From Blautia pseudococcoides (GTDB taxonomy: Bacteria; Bacillota; Clostridia; Lachnospirales; Lachnospiraceae): a stretch of 64,000 bases of DNA. Below the pieces are notes generated by a model. It saw nothing but the letters and a program-made list of their open reading frames with translations. It was not told the origin of the DNA and searched no databases. Below are positions 46,636-55,637 of this stretch, one piece after another; within the stretch, counting starts at the first letter, position 1; each line of letters starts with the position of its first letter. The position numbers were made by a program, and so were the translations under genes. The stretch lies in contig NZ_CP015405.2 of assembly GCF_001689125.2 (NCBI RefSeq), positions 1,765,001 to 1,829,000 on the forward strand. The letters run 5' to 3'.

Positions 46636-48204
46636 CTATCCCAGATATAATTCCCTGTAATAGTCCAGCTCTTCCCCGATGATCTCATCTAAAACCTTCA
46701 TTCCCAAAAGTTCCACCGGGGCCTTGTCATCTGTGAGGATCCTGTCCTTTCCTTCATATCTGGCAAGCCCTTCCGAAACGGCTGCCATCATGCTCTGCAA
46801 TTCCCCTTTTGGAAGCTTCTCAGCATTTTTTTCAAGCATTTGCGGAAGCATCACATGATTAGAGGCAAAAACCTCCATATTGGTCCCGCCTTCCACCGGT
46901 ACGGTGTATACATACTTGAATATCGAAGCTATGGTGTCACAGAGATAATCATTGATGGAATCCTCAGAACTGGATTTCATGTTCATATTGACCACCATCA
47001 CCCCGTTATCCTTCAGATGCGTTTCAACCTGGCTGAAAAACTCAGCCGAGGACATCTGAAACGGAATGGTGATATCCTGGTAGGCATCCACCATGATCAC
47101 ATCATAGGAGTCCTCAGAAGCTGTGAGGTAGGCTCTGCCATCCTCCACTGCCACCTCCACACTGTCCGGCAGTCCGAAATAGTCTGTGGCGATCTCCGCG
47201 ATCTTCTCGTCAATCTCAGCACCCTGGATTTTGGTTCCCGGAAAATAGCGGTCACAGTAATCTGCATATGTGCCGCTTCCCAATCCAAGAATCATCACAT
47301 GATTGTCCTTTTTTGTATTGACTCCGGCCATAACAGGGGCGGCCAGAGCATAGTCATAATACATCCCTGTCAGCTCCTGGTTTTTCGTCTTTATGGACTG
47401 CACGCCAAAAAGCACATTGGTGGACAGGATCGTTTGCTCCTCCTCATCCTTTACCTGCAGATAATTATAGATGGACTCATCCTCCAGCGTCACATCTTTT
47501 TCCCAGAAAGCAAAGCTGAATTTAGGTGTCAGCAGTGCCAGAATAAACAGAACCGCCGCGGTTCCCACGCATAGTCCTCTTTTTCTCTTAACTGTCACAA
47601 AGTAGAGCACAGCGATAGCGGCCAAAACTGCTGAAAATATCAGAAAAGTAGCCGCAGTCCCCACTGCTGGAATCGTTACAAAGGTAGGAAGGAAGGTACC
47701 GATAATACTTCCGATGGTATTTAAGGCACCCAGCTCTCCCACAGTCTTTCCATTGTCATCCAGATTGCTCACAGAAAACTTTACCAGAGACGGTGTCACG
47801 GTTCCCAGCAGAACACAGGGAAACGCAAAGATCGCCAAGCAGGTAAAAAGTGCTGCCCAGACAAGAAAATTGGATTTTATAAAAACCGCCAGCAGCAAAG
47901 AGATACCTGCGATCAGATATCTGCCCGCGAACGGTATGAGCGCGATCCATATAGCGGCGATCAAAAGCCTCCGGTACAGCCTGTCCGGGTCATGGCGCTT
48001 GTCCGCAGAGCGCCCGCCCCATACATTTCCAATTGCCATGGCGATCATGATCACTCCGATGATCACGGTCCATACAATCTGGGAGGAACTGAAATAAGGC
48101 GCCATCAGCCTGCTCGCCCCCAATTCTACAGCCATAACAGACATACCGGAAAAAAACTCTGTTACATACAAGAAATATTTGTTTCTCAATAATCTGGACT
48201 CCAT
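46636..48204 (-). CDS. Membrane protein fused to spermidine-synthase-like domain
   Basis: With the start at MESRLLRNKYF (CAGGAGGCAAAAT in front) the protein has 522 residues. The first half holds about seven membrane segments (FFSGMSVMAVELGASRLMAP is a known opening of fused synthases); the second half is a Rossmann methyltransferase-like domain with MILGLGSGTYADY near 275 and VEDGRAYL, VDAYQDI. It resembles spermidine synthase, but fused proteins of this type have no proven polyamine activity. Another start at 48273 lacks a site. Confidence 0.85.
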   Translation of the reverse strand: MESRLLRNKYFLYVTEFFSGMSVMAVELGASRLMAPYFSSSQIVWTVIIGVIMIAMAIGNVWGGRSADKRHDPDRLYRRLLIAAIWIALIPFAGRYLIAGISLLLAVFIKSNFLVWAALFTCLAIFAFPCVLLGTVTPSLVKFSVSNLDDNGKTVGELGALNTIGSIIGTFLPTFVTIPAVGTAATFLIFSAVLAAIAVLYFVTVKRKRGLCVGTAAVLFILALLTPKFSFAFWEKDVTLEDESIYNYLQVKDEEEQTILSTNVLFGVQSIKTKNQELTGMYYDYALAAPVMAGVNTKKDNHVMILGLGSGTYADYCDRYFPGTKIQGAEIDEKIAEIATDYFGLPDSVEVAVEDGRAYLTASEDSYDVIMVDAYQDITIPFQMSSAEFFSQVETHLKDNGVMVVNMNMKSSSEDSINDYLCDTIASIFKYVYTVPVEGGTNMEVFASNHVMLPQMLEKNAEKLPKGELQSMMAAVSEGLARYEGKDRILTDDKAPVELLGMKVLDEIIGEELDYYRELYLG

Positions 48205-48358
48205 ATTTTGCCTCCTGTTGTCTCTCTCAATTATTACCCTGCCATAACTGCAGCCGCAAAAACGGGCTGCCACAAGCCGTCCGCACCTCTATTCGGTGCC
48301 CGCGTACCTGCTTACGGCAGCCCGTCTTCTTTTTTTGCGTAACTGTTCAGTATAATGT

Positions 48359-49423
48359 TTACGCTTCTGTAATAAACTGATATATTGTGGTAGTATCGTA
48401 TTTCTCCCCGGCTTTCAGAACGGAAGACTGGAAAGCAGCCTCATTGCAGGCATTGGGATAGTACTGCGTCTCCATGCAGAAACCGGCACGTTTTGTATAG
48501 ACACTGCCGCCCTTTCCATTTTCGTTGTTGATAAAATTGCCGATGTAGAACTGCATGCCCGGAAGGTCCGTGAATACTTTCATGGTGATGCCTGTCGCAT
48601 CGCTGTGAGCCTTTGCGGCCTCTTTTATCCCGCCTTTTTCCCTGCACAGTGCATAATTATGGTCATAGCCGCCGCCGAAGATGAGCTGCTCATAGTCAGT
48701 CTCTACATCCTGTCCGATCCTTTTGGGGGAGGTAAAGTCCATGGGTGTGCCCTCTACCTTCAGGATCTCACCTGTGGGAATGGCTCCGGAATCGGAAACC
48801 GGCGTGAATTCCGGTGCATGGATCTGAACCATATGATTCAGCATACTCTCTGCTCCCGCATTGTGCCCTGCCAAGTTAAAGTAAGAATGGTTGGTCATAT
48901 TCACAACGGTATCGGCATCTGCGCTTCCTGTGTAATGCATAACAAGCTCATTAGCATCCGTAAGCTTATATGTTAAAAATCCGGTAAAGTTTCCGGGGAA
49001 GCCCTGGTCGCCGTCCGGGCTGAAGATACGGAAGGTGATACCGTTCTCCTCCTCTTTCACTTCCTCCACATCCCAAACACGGGTGCGGTAAAAGTCAGGG
49101 CCGCTATGTAAATTATTCTTGTTGTCATTCTGAGCCAGCACATACTCTCTGCCATTCACAGTGAACTTTGCTCCGCCAATGCGGTTTCCGTTTCTGCCGA
49201 TGGGGGAACCGAAATGAGGTTTATTCTCATAGTATCCTTCCACAGTGTCATAGCCAAGAACTACATCTGTCAAATTCTTATCTTTAGCCGGAACCATCAC
49301 ACTGACCAGTATGGCACCGAAATCTGTTACAAATGCTGCCATGCCGTTTCCATTTTTCAGTTCATAGAGGAATACATCTTTTCCTTCAGGACTCTTTCCA
49401 AAGCTTCTTTTTGTCACTCCCAT
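48359..49423 (-). CDS. galM: Aldose 1-epimerase
   Basis: The 354-residue protein interconverts alpha and beta anomers of hexoses such as galactose. It shows NRIGGAKF near 75 with the substrate-binding Asn-Arg, NLHSGPDFYRTRVW near 100, the catalytic histidine in NMTNHSYFNLAGH near 180 and the catalytic glutamate in FCMETQYYPNACN near 320. AGGAG lies before the ATG. It is not next to other galactose genes. Confidence 0.92.
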   Translation of the reverse strand: MGVTKRSFGKSPEGKDVFLYELKNGNGMAAFVTDFGAILVSVMVPAKDKNLTDVVLGYDTVEGYYENKPHFGSPIGRNGNRIGGAKFTVNGREYVLAQNDNKNNLHSGPDFYRTRVWDVEEVKEEENGITFRIFSPDGDQGFPGNFTGFLTYKLTDANELVMHYTGSADADTVVNMTNHSYFNLAGHNAGAESMLNHMVQIHAPEFTPVSDSGAIPTGEILKVEGTPMDFTSPKRIGQDVETDYEQLIFGGGYDHNYALCREKGGIKEAAKAHSDATGITMKVFTDLPGMQFYIGNFINNENGKGGSVYTKRAGFCMETQYYPNACNEAAFQSSVLKAGEKYDTTTIYQFITEA

Positions 49424-49479
49424 GTCTTAATCTCCTGTTTTTCATGATTTGATCTGCATTTCTGTTGTTATAAACAAAA

Positions 49480-49503
49480 AGAGTCTGATTCTTCAGACTC
49501 TCG
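49480..49503 (-). terminator. Rho-independent terminator
   Basis: AGAGTCTGA and TCAGACTCT pair and are followed by TTTTTGTTT on the minus strand. It lies upstream of galM and about 100 bases beyond the 6S-like RNA, so it can end transcripts that read through that RNA. Confidence 0.75.
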
Positions 49504-49607
49504 CATCAAATGCGGCGTTCCTGCTGCAAATGTTCATTATTCGTAACTGCATAAATACGAAACAGTTACACTATTCATAATATATCCAGCCAAATTGCTG
49601 TTATATT

Positions 49608-49795
49608 TATAATCCCAGGATGCCGTTTCCTACTTTCTGACTCCTAGCCTAAGCCAGGTGGGCAACCGCAACTGTTCTTCTGCCTTCCGCTGCGCAATGA
49701 CGGCCTGACATCTGAACAGAAATATAGGAATCCCGTTTAAAGAAATGTAGGTTCAAAAACTGTAGGAGCATCGCACACCCCAGGATTACTTCGTA
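49608..49795 (-). ncRNA. ssrS: Probable 6S RNA
   Basis: A 188-base stretch without an ORF starts 6-7 bases behind a near-consensus promoter. Its 5' end (AATCCTGGGGTGTGCGATGC) pairs with its 3' end (GGCATCCTGGGATT), leaving a long, largely unpaired middle with segments such as GAACCTACATTTCTT and CACCTGGCTTAGGCTAGG. Size, closing stem and a central open bubble fit 6S RNA, which binds sigma-A RNA polymerase in stationary phase. The identification is from memory of clostridial 6S sequences and shape. Confidence 0.62.
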
Positions 49796-49800
49796 TCTTT

Positions 49801-49829
49801 ATTATACTCTAGTATATGAACTTTTTCAA
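49801..49829 (-). promoter_or_regulatory. Sigma-A promoter of the 6S-like RNA
   Basis: TTGAAA and TATAAT are separated by exactly 17 bases on the minus strand. No ORF with a ribosome site follows, which supports an RNA gene. Confidence 0.82.
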
Positions 49830-49844
49830 CAAAAATGCACACAC

Positions 49845-50615
49845 TTAATAAATTTTTTCTTCAATATAAATATTACAGATAGAGCGCACTTTTTCCATAT
49901 CCGCTTTTGTCTTCTCGTTCCCGTAGGGTATGCGGTCAATATTCCGGTTCATGTAATCCTGGTTTTTAATATACAGGAAACTGGAACGGAAGTTCAGGTC
50001 AAAGATAAAAGCCAGATAAGAGATCCACATATCCATATGTGTGGTCCTCTCTCCCCGACGGATACATCTGTGCACTTCCACAGCCTGAAGGATATTCTCA
50101 GAGATTGGTTCAAGGCCCACTTCCTCCGCTGAAATTCCAAAGATAGCTTCTGCATTCTCTGTATCTTTGACCCTGAAATTATCCAGCTTATCCGCGTCCC
50201 TGATGATCCTGCAATGCAGGAGTTCTCTTCCTTGTATCTCTTCCGGAATTTCATAGAGGGAATGACAGGCAATTGCTGTTTTGATAATGCTGTCAAACCT
50301 GTCATCCTCAATGAAATTTCTGATCCTATTGTCATCAAAAAGGACTTTTACGCCAAACTCAGCATGGTCAAAGAGATTGTCATCGTAACTGTTAAAGGTT
50401 TTAAGCTGTTCAAACCTTCCAATGTCATGGAGCAGTGCAATGAGAAGCGCCAGTTCATGGTCTTCACCGGAGACCTTTTCCTCCCTGCAGATATAATCTG
50501 CTGCATCCAGAACGCAGAAAGTATGAACCTCCTTCAGCATGATCTTATCATCGCTTCTGTCATAATGACTGAGATACTGCCGGAAGCTTTCTTTTGCGTA
50601 TTCCAAATCAATCAT
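49845..50615 (-). CDS. HD-domain phosphohydrolase
   Basis: Starting at MIDLEYAKESF (GGAGATGAAAAT in front) the protein has 256 residues with the HD metal site: His in EVHTFCVLDAA, HD in LLHDIGRFEQ, His in DHAEFGVKVL and Asp in IRDADKLDNF. It probably hydrolyses a nucleotide or phosphodiester; the substrate is unknown. It is placed between pckA and the 6S-like RNA. Confidence 0.85.
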   Translation of the reverse strand: MIDLEYAKESFRQYLSHYDRSDDKIMLKEVHTFCVLDAADYICREEKVSGEDHELALLIALLHDIGRFEQLKTFNSYDDNLFDHAEFGVKVLFDDNRIRNFIEDDRFDSIIKTAIACHSLYEIPEEIQGRELLHCRIIRDADKLDNFRVKDTENAEAIFGISAEEVGLEPISENILQAVEVHRCIRRGERTTHMDMWISYLAFIFDLNFRSSFLYIKNQDYMNRNIDRIPYGNEKTKADMEKVRSICNIYIEEKIY

Positions 50616-50667
50616 ATTTTCATCTCCGCTGCCCGGCGGACGTATCCCCGGGTATGAAACAACAAAA

Positions 50668-50691
50668 CGGACCGCCATCACTGACGGTCCG
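50668..50691 (-). terminator. Rho-independent terminator of pckA
   Basis: CGGACCG and CGGTCCG pair around a 10-base loop and are followed by TTTTG on the minus strand, about 60 bases behind the pckA stop codon. It overlaps the non-coding leader before the HD-domain gene. Confidence 0.8.
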
Positions 50692-50748
50692 CCGCATTCA
50701 TAGCAATAGTAAGTCCGCAAAGCGTTCTTTCTATTTTGGTCACCTGAA

Positions 50749-52440
50749 TTATTTTAATTCATCAACAACTTTCTGGATCGCATCTAAAGCATCAGCAGGA
50801 AGTTTGTCATATCCATCTTTTTTGGTCTCGAATGCTTTAATCTCATTTACACGGTCATTCATACGTGCTTTGAGCTGCTCAACGTAGTTAGCGTCATTCA
50901 TATCCGGAACGAATCCTTCCCAATCGAAGATTTCGATATCGGAGAACGGTCCCCAAGGTTTGAACTCTGCTTTTTTCTCTACGATCGCTTCCAGAATACC
51001 TAAAGTATCTTTCGGCTGAACTTTCTTGCCCATGAAATCGCCTGTATTGATGATGTAGCAGTCTACATTTTTCTCTTCAACCAGTTTTTTGAATTTATCA
51101 TAGTCATCAGCTAACGGATATGTTCTGAACGGGTTAGCGTAAGGAACAACAACCAGTTTATTTGGGTCAACACCTGGTGCCAGACGCTCTGCTGTAGAAC
51201 GTTTTGTAGCCAGAGTAGCACCCATTACAGATGCCAGGGAAGCACCTTTTAATTTAACTACCGGCGGAATGGTCGGGTCTTTCATGATCCAGAAGATAGC
51301 ATTAACCGGCTCGTCGATCTTGTCAACGCGGTTCGGTGCCCACAGTTTGGATTTGATCGCACGTCCGTTACCATTTCTGATATCTTCTGTTACAAGCTGG
51401 ATGTTTCCATCCTCGTCTAATGTAGCAGAGTTATTCATGGAAGTGAGAAGGAACTTGTTGTCATCACATCCTGCCGGATAATCCTGTGTTTTGTCGAAGT
51501 ATGTAGGCTCTAATGCTACGGAAGCACATGTATCTGTGTTGATGATGAATGCATCATCGTGCAGAACTTTGATTTCGTATTTGCCATTGTGTTTTGCATG
51601 TGTGATGGTGGATTTACCTGATCCTGACAGACCGTATACGGATGCAACGTATTTGGAACCGTCAGCAAGTGTGTACTCTTTCTGTCCGCCGTGGCATGCT
51701 GCGTAACCATTTCTGTTGGCAATAGCCCAAGCCATGGTCAGAGTACCTTTTTTGTGCTCACCGAAGTATCTCATACCAAGGATACAAGCACAGTTCTGGT
51801 CTGTGTTAAAGTAGCACAGAGTCTGCGGATCGCTTAAGCAGCTGTAGTCAACACCCGGACGGCTTGCCGGTGCCCACTGAGGATCTGAGAAGATGTAAAC
51901 ATCTGCTTCTTTTCCTTCACCTACAGGCTGAGAATTTTTATACATTTTAACATAGTCATCAGACATATACTGGAAGTTCAGCATCCAGGAGTACATGATG
52001 TTCTCTTCGCCTTCCGGAATCAGCAGGTGAGCTTTTACCATGAATTCAGGATCCAGGCCTACATATACCTCTGCATGGTACATGGTTTTCCAGCGGGCTT
52101 CATAAATAGCATCCATAGCCACTTTGTCAAGAGCTGCGCAGTCAACACCTGGTTCTCCGGCAATGCGGCGTGCGGCTGCATAACGTCCTGTGATAGCACC
52201 ATCGTTGAATAATAAAACTTTAGCGTCTCTCTCAAGACCAAACTCTTCGCCTCTATAAACAGGCATATCTGTAACGACTGTTCCAGGTGAGTTCTTCGCT
52301 AATTCATATGCCTCTTTTAATGTGTTAACCTTAACAACATTGTTGCCATAGAACGCTGCTTCAATAATGGAACGAGTTTTGCTGAAGCCAGTTTTGCCTG
52401 CTCCAATCTCGTTGATTGGGTAATATGCTTTTGTTGACAT
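50749..52440 (-). CDS. pckA: Phosphoenolpyruvate carboxykinase (ATP)
   Basis: This 563-residue enzyme interconverts oxaloacetate + ATP and PEP + CO2 + ADP; in gut anaerobes it often runs towards oxaloacetate. Visible motifs are the kinase-1a P-loop GLSGSGKST near 272, LHDDAFIINTD, a catalytic ArgAsn region (GRAIKSKLWAPNRVD), and NPFRTYPLADDYDKF. It is a little longer than the usual 530-540 residues. AGGAGG lies before the ATG, and a strong promoter lies upstream. It is transcribed alone. Confidence 0.96.
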   Translation of the reverse strand: MSTKAYYPINEIGAGKTGFSKTRSIIEAAFYGNNVVKVNTLKEAYELAKNSPGTVVTDMPVYRGEEFGLERDAKVLLFNDGAITGRYAAARRIAGEPGVDCAALDKVAMDAIYEARWKTMYHAEVYVGLDPEFMVKAHLLIPEGEENIMYSWMLNFQYMSDDYVKMYKNSQPVGEGKEADVYIFSDPQWAPASRPGVDYSCLSDPQTLCYFNTDQNCACILGMRYFGEHKKGTLTMAWAIANRNGYAACHGGQKEYTLADGSKYVASVYGLSGSGKSTITHAKHNGKYEIKVLHDDAFIINTDTCASVALEPTYFDKTQDYPAGCDDNKFLLTSMNNSATLDEDGNIQLVTEDIRNGNGRAIKSKLWAPNRVDKIDEPVNAIFWIMKDPTIPPVVKLKGASLASVMGATLATKRSTAERLAPGVDPNKLVVVPYANPFRTYPLADDYDKFKKLVEEKNVDCYIINTGDFMGKKVQPKDTLGILEAIVEKKAEFKPWGPFSDIEIFDWEGFVPDMNDANYVEQLKARMNDRVNEIKAFETKKDGYDKLPADALDAIQKVVDELK

Positions 52441-52476
52441 ATGGTTTCCTCCTTAATCTTATCTCAAAGTCAATTC

Positions 52477-52505
52477 ATTATCTCATGTTAGTTTTTAAAA
52501 GTCAA
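52477..52505 (-). promoter_or_regulatory. Sigma-A promoter of pckA
   Basis: TTGACT and GATAAT are separated by 17 bases on the minus strand, 30-40 bases upstream of the pckA ATG with AGGAGG between them. The near-consensus boxes suit a highly expressed gene. Confidence 0.85.
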
Positions 52506-52562
52506 TAGTTTAACAATGTATTTTCTTGACGATTTTTTTACATTTTATAGAATTTTAATATT

Positions 52563-54050
52563 TTAAATCCCAAGGACATTTTTTACTGCTGCCGGCATCT
52601 CCGGAACATCTAAAACCGTATCATGGAGAACAGGGGCTGTACGAATCTCCTCAATGGCATTGGGCACCTTCACATTTGCAATTTTGGACAATTCATCCAC
52701 CAGCTCAAAATCACCCATGGAATCATATTTACTGTCAATGGCATTCATAACGCTTCTTGTGAATTTAAAAGGGCTGGCTGTGGAGGCAATGACCGTCTTG
52801 GTACTATCCCCGGTCTCAGCCGCGTATTTTCCGTAGACACAGGACGCCACAGCTGTATGGGTGTCGATCACATAGCCTGTTTCCCCGTAAAGAGCCTTTA
52901 TTACACCTGCCGTCTCCTCCTCTGTGGCAAAATTGCCGTAGAAATCAGCAAGCTGGCTGCGCATCTTTTCTGTGATCTGGTAAATCCCGCCCTTGGAAAG
53001 CTGCTCCATCATCTCACGGTTTTTGTCCGCGTTTTCCCCTGCAATGCGGTAAATAAGCCTTTCTAAGTTGCTGGATATGAGGATATCCATGGACGGGGAT
53101 GAAGTCAGGATGAAATCACGGTTCCTGTCATAATTTCCGGTGGAGAAGAAATCATAAAGGACTTTATTCTCATTGGAAGCACAGATCAATTTGTCTATAG
53201 GCAGTCCCATATTCTTGGCATAATAGGCGGCCAGGATATTTCCGAAGTTACCTGTGGGCACCGTTACGTTAATTTTTTCACCATCTTTTATCTCACCATT
53301 CTTATAAAGGTTCACGTAAGCGTAAACGTAGTACACTACCTGAGGGACCAGGCGGCCGATATTGATGGAGTTGGCAGAGGAAAACTGGAAGCCTGCCTTA
53401 TCAAGCTCCTCCTCCATTGCTTTGTCATTGAACATTTTTTTCACTGCAGTCTGGGCATCATCGAAATTGCCTGTGATACCCACCACATATGTATTATTTC
53501 CCTTCTGTGTCACCATCTGTTTTTCCTGAATAGGGCTGACACCGTTCTTGGGATAAAAAACAATGATTCTTGTACCCGGCACATCTGCAAAACCGGCCAT
53601 GGCTGCCTTTCCTGTATCGCCTGAAGTGGCAGTGAGGATCACAATCTCATTTTTCACATGATTTTTCTTGGCAGAAGTGGTCAGAAGATGGGGCAGAATG
53701 GAAAGTGCCATATCTTTGAATGCAATAGTTGCTCCGTGGAACAGTTCCAGATAGTATGCACCTCCCGCTTTTACTAAAGGTGCTATCTCTTCTGTATCGA
53801 ATTTGGAATCATAAGCCCTGGCAATACATGACTTTAACTCTTCCTCTGTGAAATCCGTAAGAAAACGGCGCATAACCTCATAAGCAATTTCCCGGTATGT
53901 CATCCCTGCCAGTCTGTCCATAGGAACATCCAGCTCAGGAATCTCTGTAGGCACAAATAAACCGCCGTCCTTTGAAAGTCCTTTTAAAATTGCTTCGGAT
54001 GCCTTTACGCATTCTCCTGTTCCTCTAGTACTTTTGTACAAAATCTCCAT
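52563..54050 (-). CDS. thrC: Threonine synthase
   Basis: The 495 residues form a PLP enzyme of the long ThrC type that turns O-phosphohomoserine into threonine. The PLP lysine lies in HGATIAFKDMALS near 112; TSGDTGKAAMAGF and TGNFGNILAAYYAKN (phosphate- and cofactor-binding loops) follow. The N-terminus MEILYKSTRG and the C-terminal region are complete. No other threonine gene is next to it. Confidence 0.95.
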   Translation of the reverse strand: MEILYKSTRGTGECVKASEAILKGLSKDGGLFVPTEIPELDVPMDRLAGMTYREIAYEVMRRFLTDFTEEELKSCIARAYDSKFDTEEIAPLVKAGGAYYLELFHGATIAFKDMALSILPHLLTTSAKKNHVKNEIVILTATSGDTGKAAMAGFADVPGTRIIVFYPKNGVSPIQEKQMVTQKGNNTYVVGITGNFDDAQTAVKKMFNDKAMEEELDKAGFQFSSANSINIGRLVPQVVYYVYAYVNLYKNGEIKDGEKINVTVPTGNFGNILAAYYAKNMGLPIDKLICASNENKVLYDFFSTGNYDRNRDFILTSSPSMDILISSNLERLIYRIAGENADKNREMMEQLSKGGIYQITEKMRSQLADFYGNFATEEETAGVIKALYGETGYVIDTHTAVASCVYGKYAAETGDSTKTVIASTASPFKFTRSVMNAIDSKYDSMGDFELVDELSKIANVKVPNAIEEIRTAPVLHDTVLDVPEMPAAVKNVLGI

Positions 54051-54070
54051 CTCTATATGTCCTTTCTTCT

Positions 54071-54901
54071 TTACGGATACGTGAAAAAGTCATGTACCCC
54101 ATATTGGAATAAAAATTTTAAATCCTCTTTAAACCATTTAATATTGTGCTGCTCCGCATAAGCCTCTTCCATAAAGAACAGCGCACCTTGGGAATAATCT
54201 TCCCCATCAATCGCCCGGTTGACCGCCTCTCTGGTTCCCTCTGAAACGGTGACCGTATTGATCCTGCCGTCAACTGTAGGAGAAAACTGGGGACTTCCGT
54301 CCGAATTCTCCCATACCACATCATGGATACTGTTTGGGAAATCCGGGCTTTTCACCCGGTTAAAAATTACATTTGCCACCATAATACGGCCTTTGATATC
54401 CTCTCCTCCGGCCTCCGCCTCCACTATTTTCAGAAGCGTCTCGTAATCCTGATCTGTCATCCGGAGCAGTCCCTCAGAAGCACCGATGGAGTGATTCTCC
54501 AGTTCAGCCACGCTGGTGGCTGTCTCCTCGCTGAAATCAAAATGTGATTCCTGCACCTTTTTGCCTGTTCTCTGCCCTACCAGCACAGCTTCACAGGAGG
54601 TGCCAAGCCGATGTACTTCGCTCTGGGTATCCTGACTTATCAATACACCTGAAATAATTGCGTCCAGACCGTACAGCTGTTCTTCCTCCGGTTCATCCTT
54701 GTCTTTGGGCGGATCTTTGTCATCACTCACAGATGCATATACATTATTTTTTCCGCCTGCATGAAGCCCGTGAAAGGTAAATGCCACGGCAGCGATCACC
54801 ACCGCCCCGGTCACAACCAATGCACAGGTTCTCCGGCTCTTTTTAGATATCTTCCGGATCAAAAATAAAAATCCGGCCGCAATCGTACGAATAATGTCCA
54901 T
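54071..54901 (-). CDS. SleB/CwlJ-type cell wall hydrolase
   Basis: The 276 residues have a basic start and a membrane segment at about 25-45 (CALVVTGAVVIAAVAF), a linker, and a C-terminal hydrolase-2 domain from about 155 with LLKIVEAEAGGEDIKGRIMVANVIFNR and QFSPTVDGRI. SleB-type enzymes are spore cortex lytic transglycosylases; this one is membrane-anchored, so a vegetative or forespore role is possible. It lies 20 bases upstream of thrC on the same strand, probably by chance. Confidence 0.85.
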   Translation of the reverse strand: MDIIRTIAAGFLFLIRKISKKSRRTCALVVTGAVVIAAVAFTFHGLHAGGKNNVYASVSDDKDPPKDKDEPEEEQLYGLDAIISGVLISQDTQSEVHRLGTSCEAVLVGQRTGKKVQESHFDFSEETATSVAELENHSIGASEGLLRMTDQDYETLLKIVEAEAGGEDIKGRIMVANVIFNRVKSPDFPNSIHDVVWENSDGSPQFSPTVDGRINTVTVSEGTREAVNRAIDGEDYSQGALFFMEEAYAEQHNIKWFKEDLKFLFQYGVHDFFTYP

Positions 54902-55637
54902 ACCTTTTTCCTTTGCCTGTTTTTCTTAATCGAATAGACACCAGCCACAACTCTCTGTTCCGATACTGATGTCATGAATTATATGGATTATAAAATAATT
55001 TGGCAATGGAAGTCAATAAGCCGGGGCGTCTTTTAGCTAATCTTCACAATATTATCTTATTTATTGATGGTTATTTTATACACTTTTTTGTGCTTTTTTC
55101 CTCTATTTCACTAAAATGTGGGAATATCTGTATTTTCTTTTATTCTATCTGCTTATGATATCCAGGCCGCACCCAGACGGTAAGTTCCGGCGCCGTCCTC
55201 AAATGTCCCTTTGCAGGAGTCATACCCGATGGCACCAAGACCGGAACGCCATTTTTCCACAACAAACCGGAAGCTGTCATTTTTTATCTGCCCTGCTTTT
55301 ATGGTAATAACTAATATACTTCTTGTTCACACAAGATAATATGTAATCCGGATCTTGTGCTCTAACGGATAAATAATCTGTGGATATTGTCATTAAACCA
55401 CTTAAGATAATAATCCCGTATTTTCAATATTCAACTTAGTCTTAGGGTGATATCCGCGCTTTTATTTGTATATGGAGCAATTTCAGGAACATATGTTCGT
55501 ACGCAAAACTAAGAATAATGGACCGGTAAAAATCTATTATTTTACCCGTCCATTATTCAGCATAAAATGTTATTTACCATGTGTATTTCATTTACTCTAA
55601 ATGATAACTTTACCTTGAAATATTTATACACATTTTT
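54902..55637. other. 736-base gap with a coding relic
   Basis: No intact gene is supported. On the minus strand, 55153-55330 reads as an open stretch (IKNDSFRFVVEKWRSG, then TFEDGAGTYRLGAAW) that looks like the C-terminus of a degraded protein without start or ribosome site; I do not recognise the family. The remainder is AT-rich with no clear promoter or hairpin. Confidence 0.45.

Noticed and set aside
46840..47574. 244-codon plus-strand ORF opposite the spermidine-synthase-like gene
   Set aside because: Codon pattern mirrors the real minus-strand gene, with high His/Ile content, no site and no recognisable motif.
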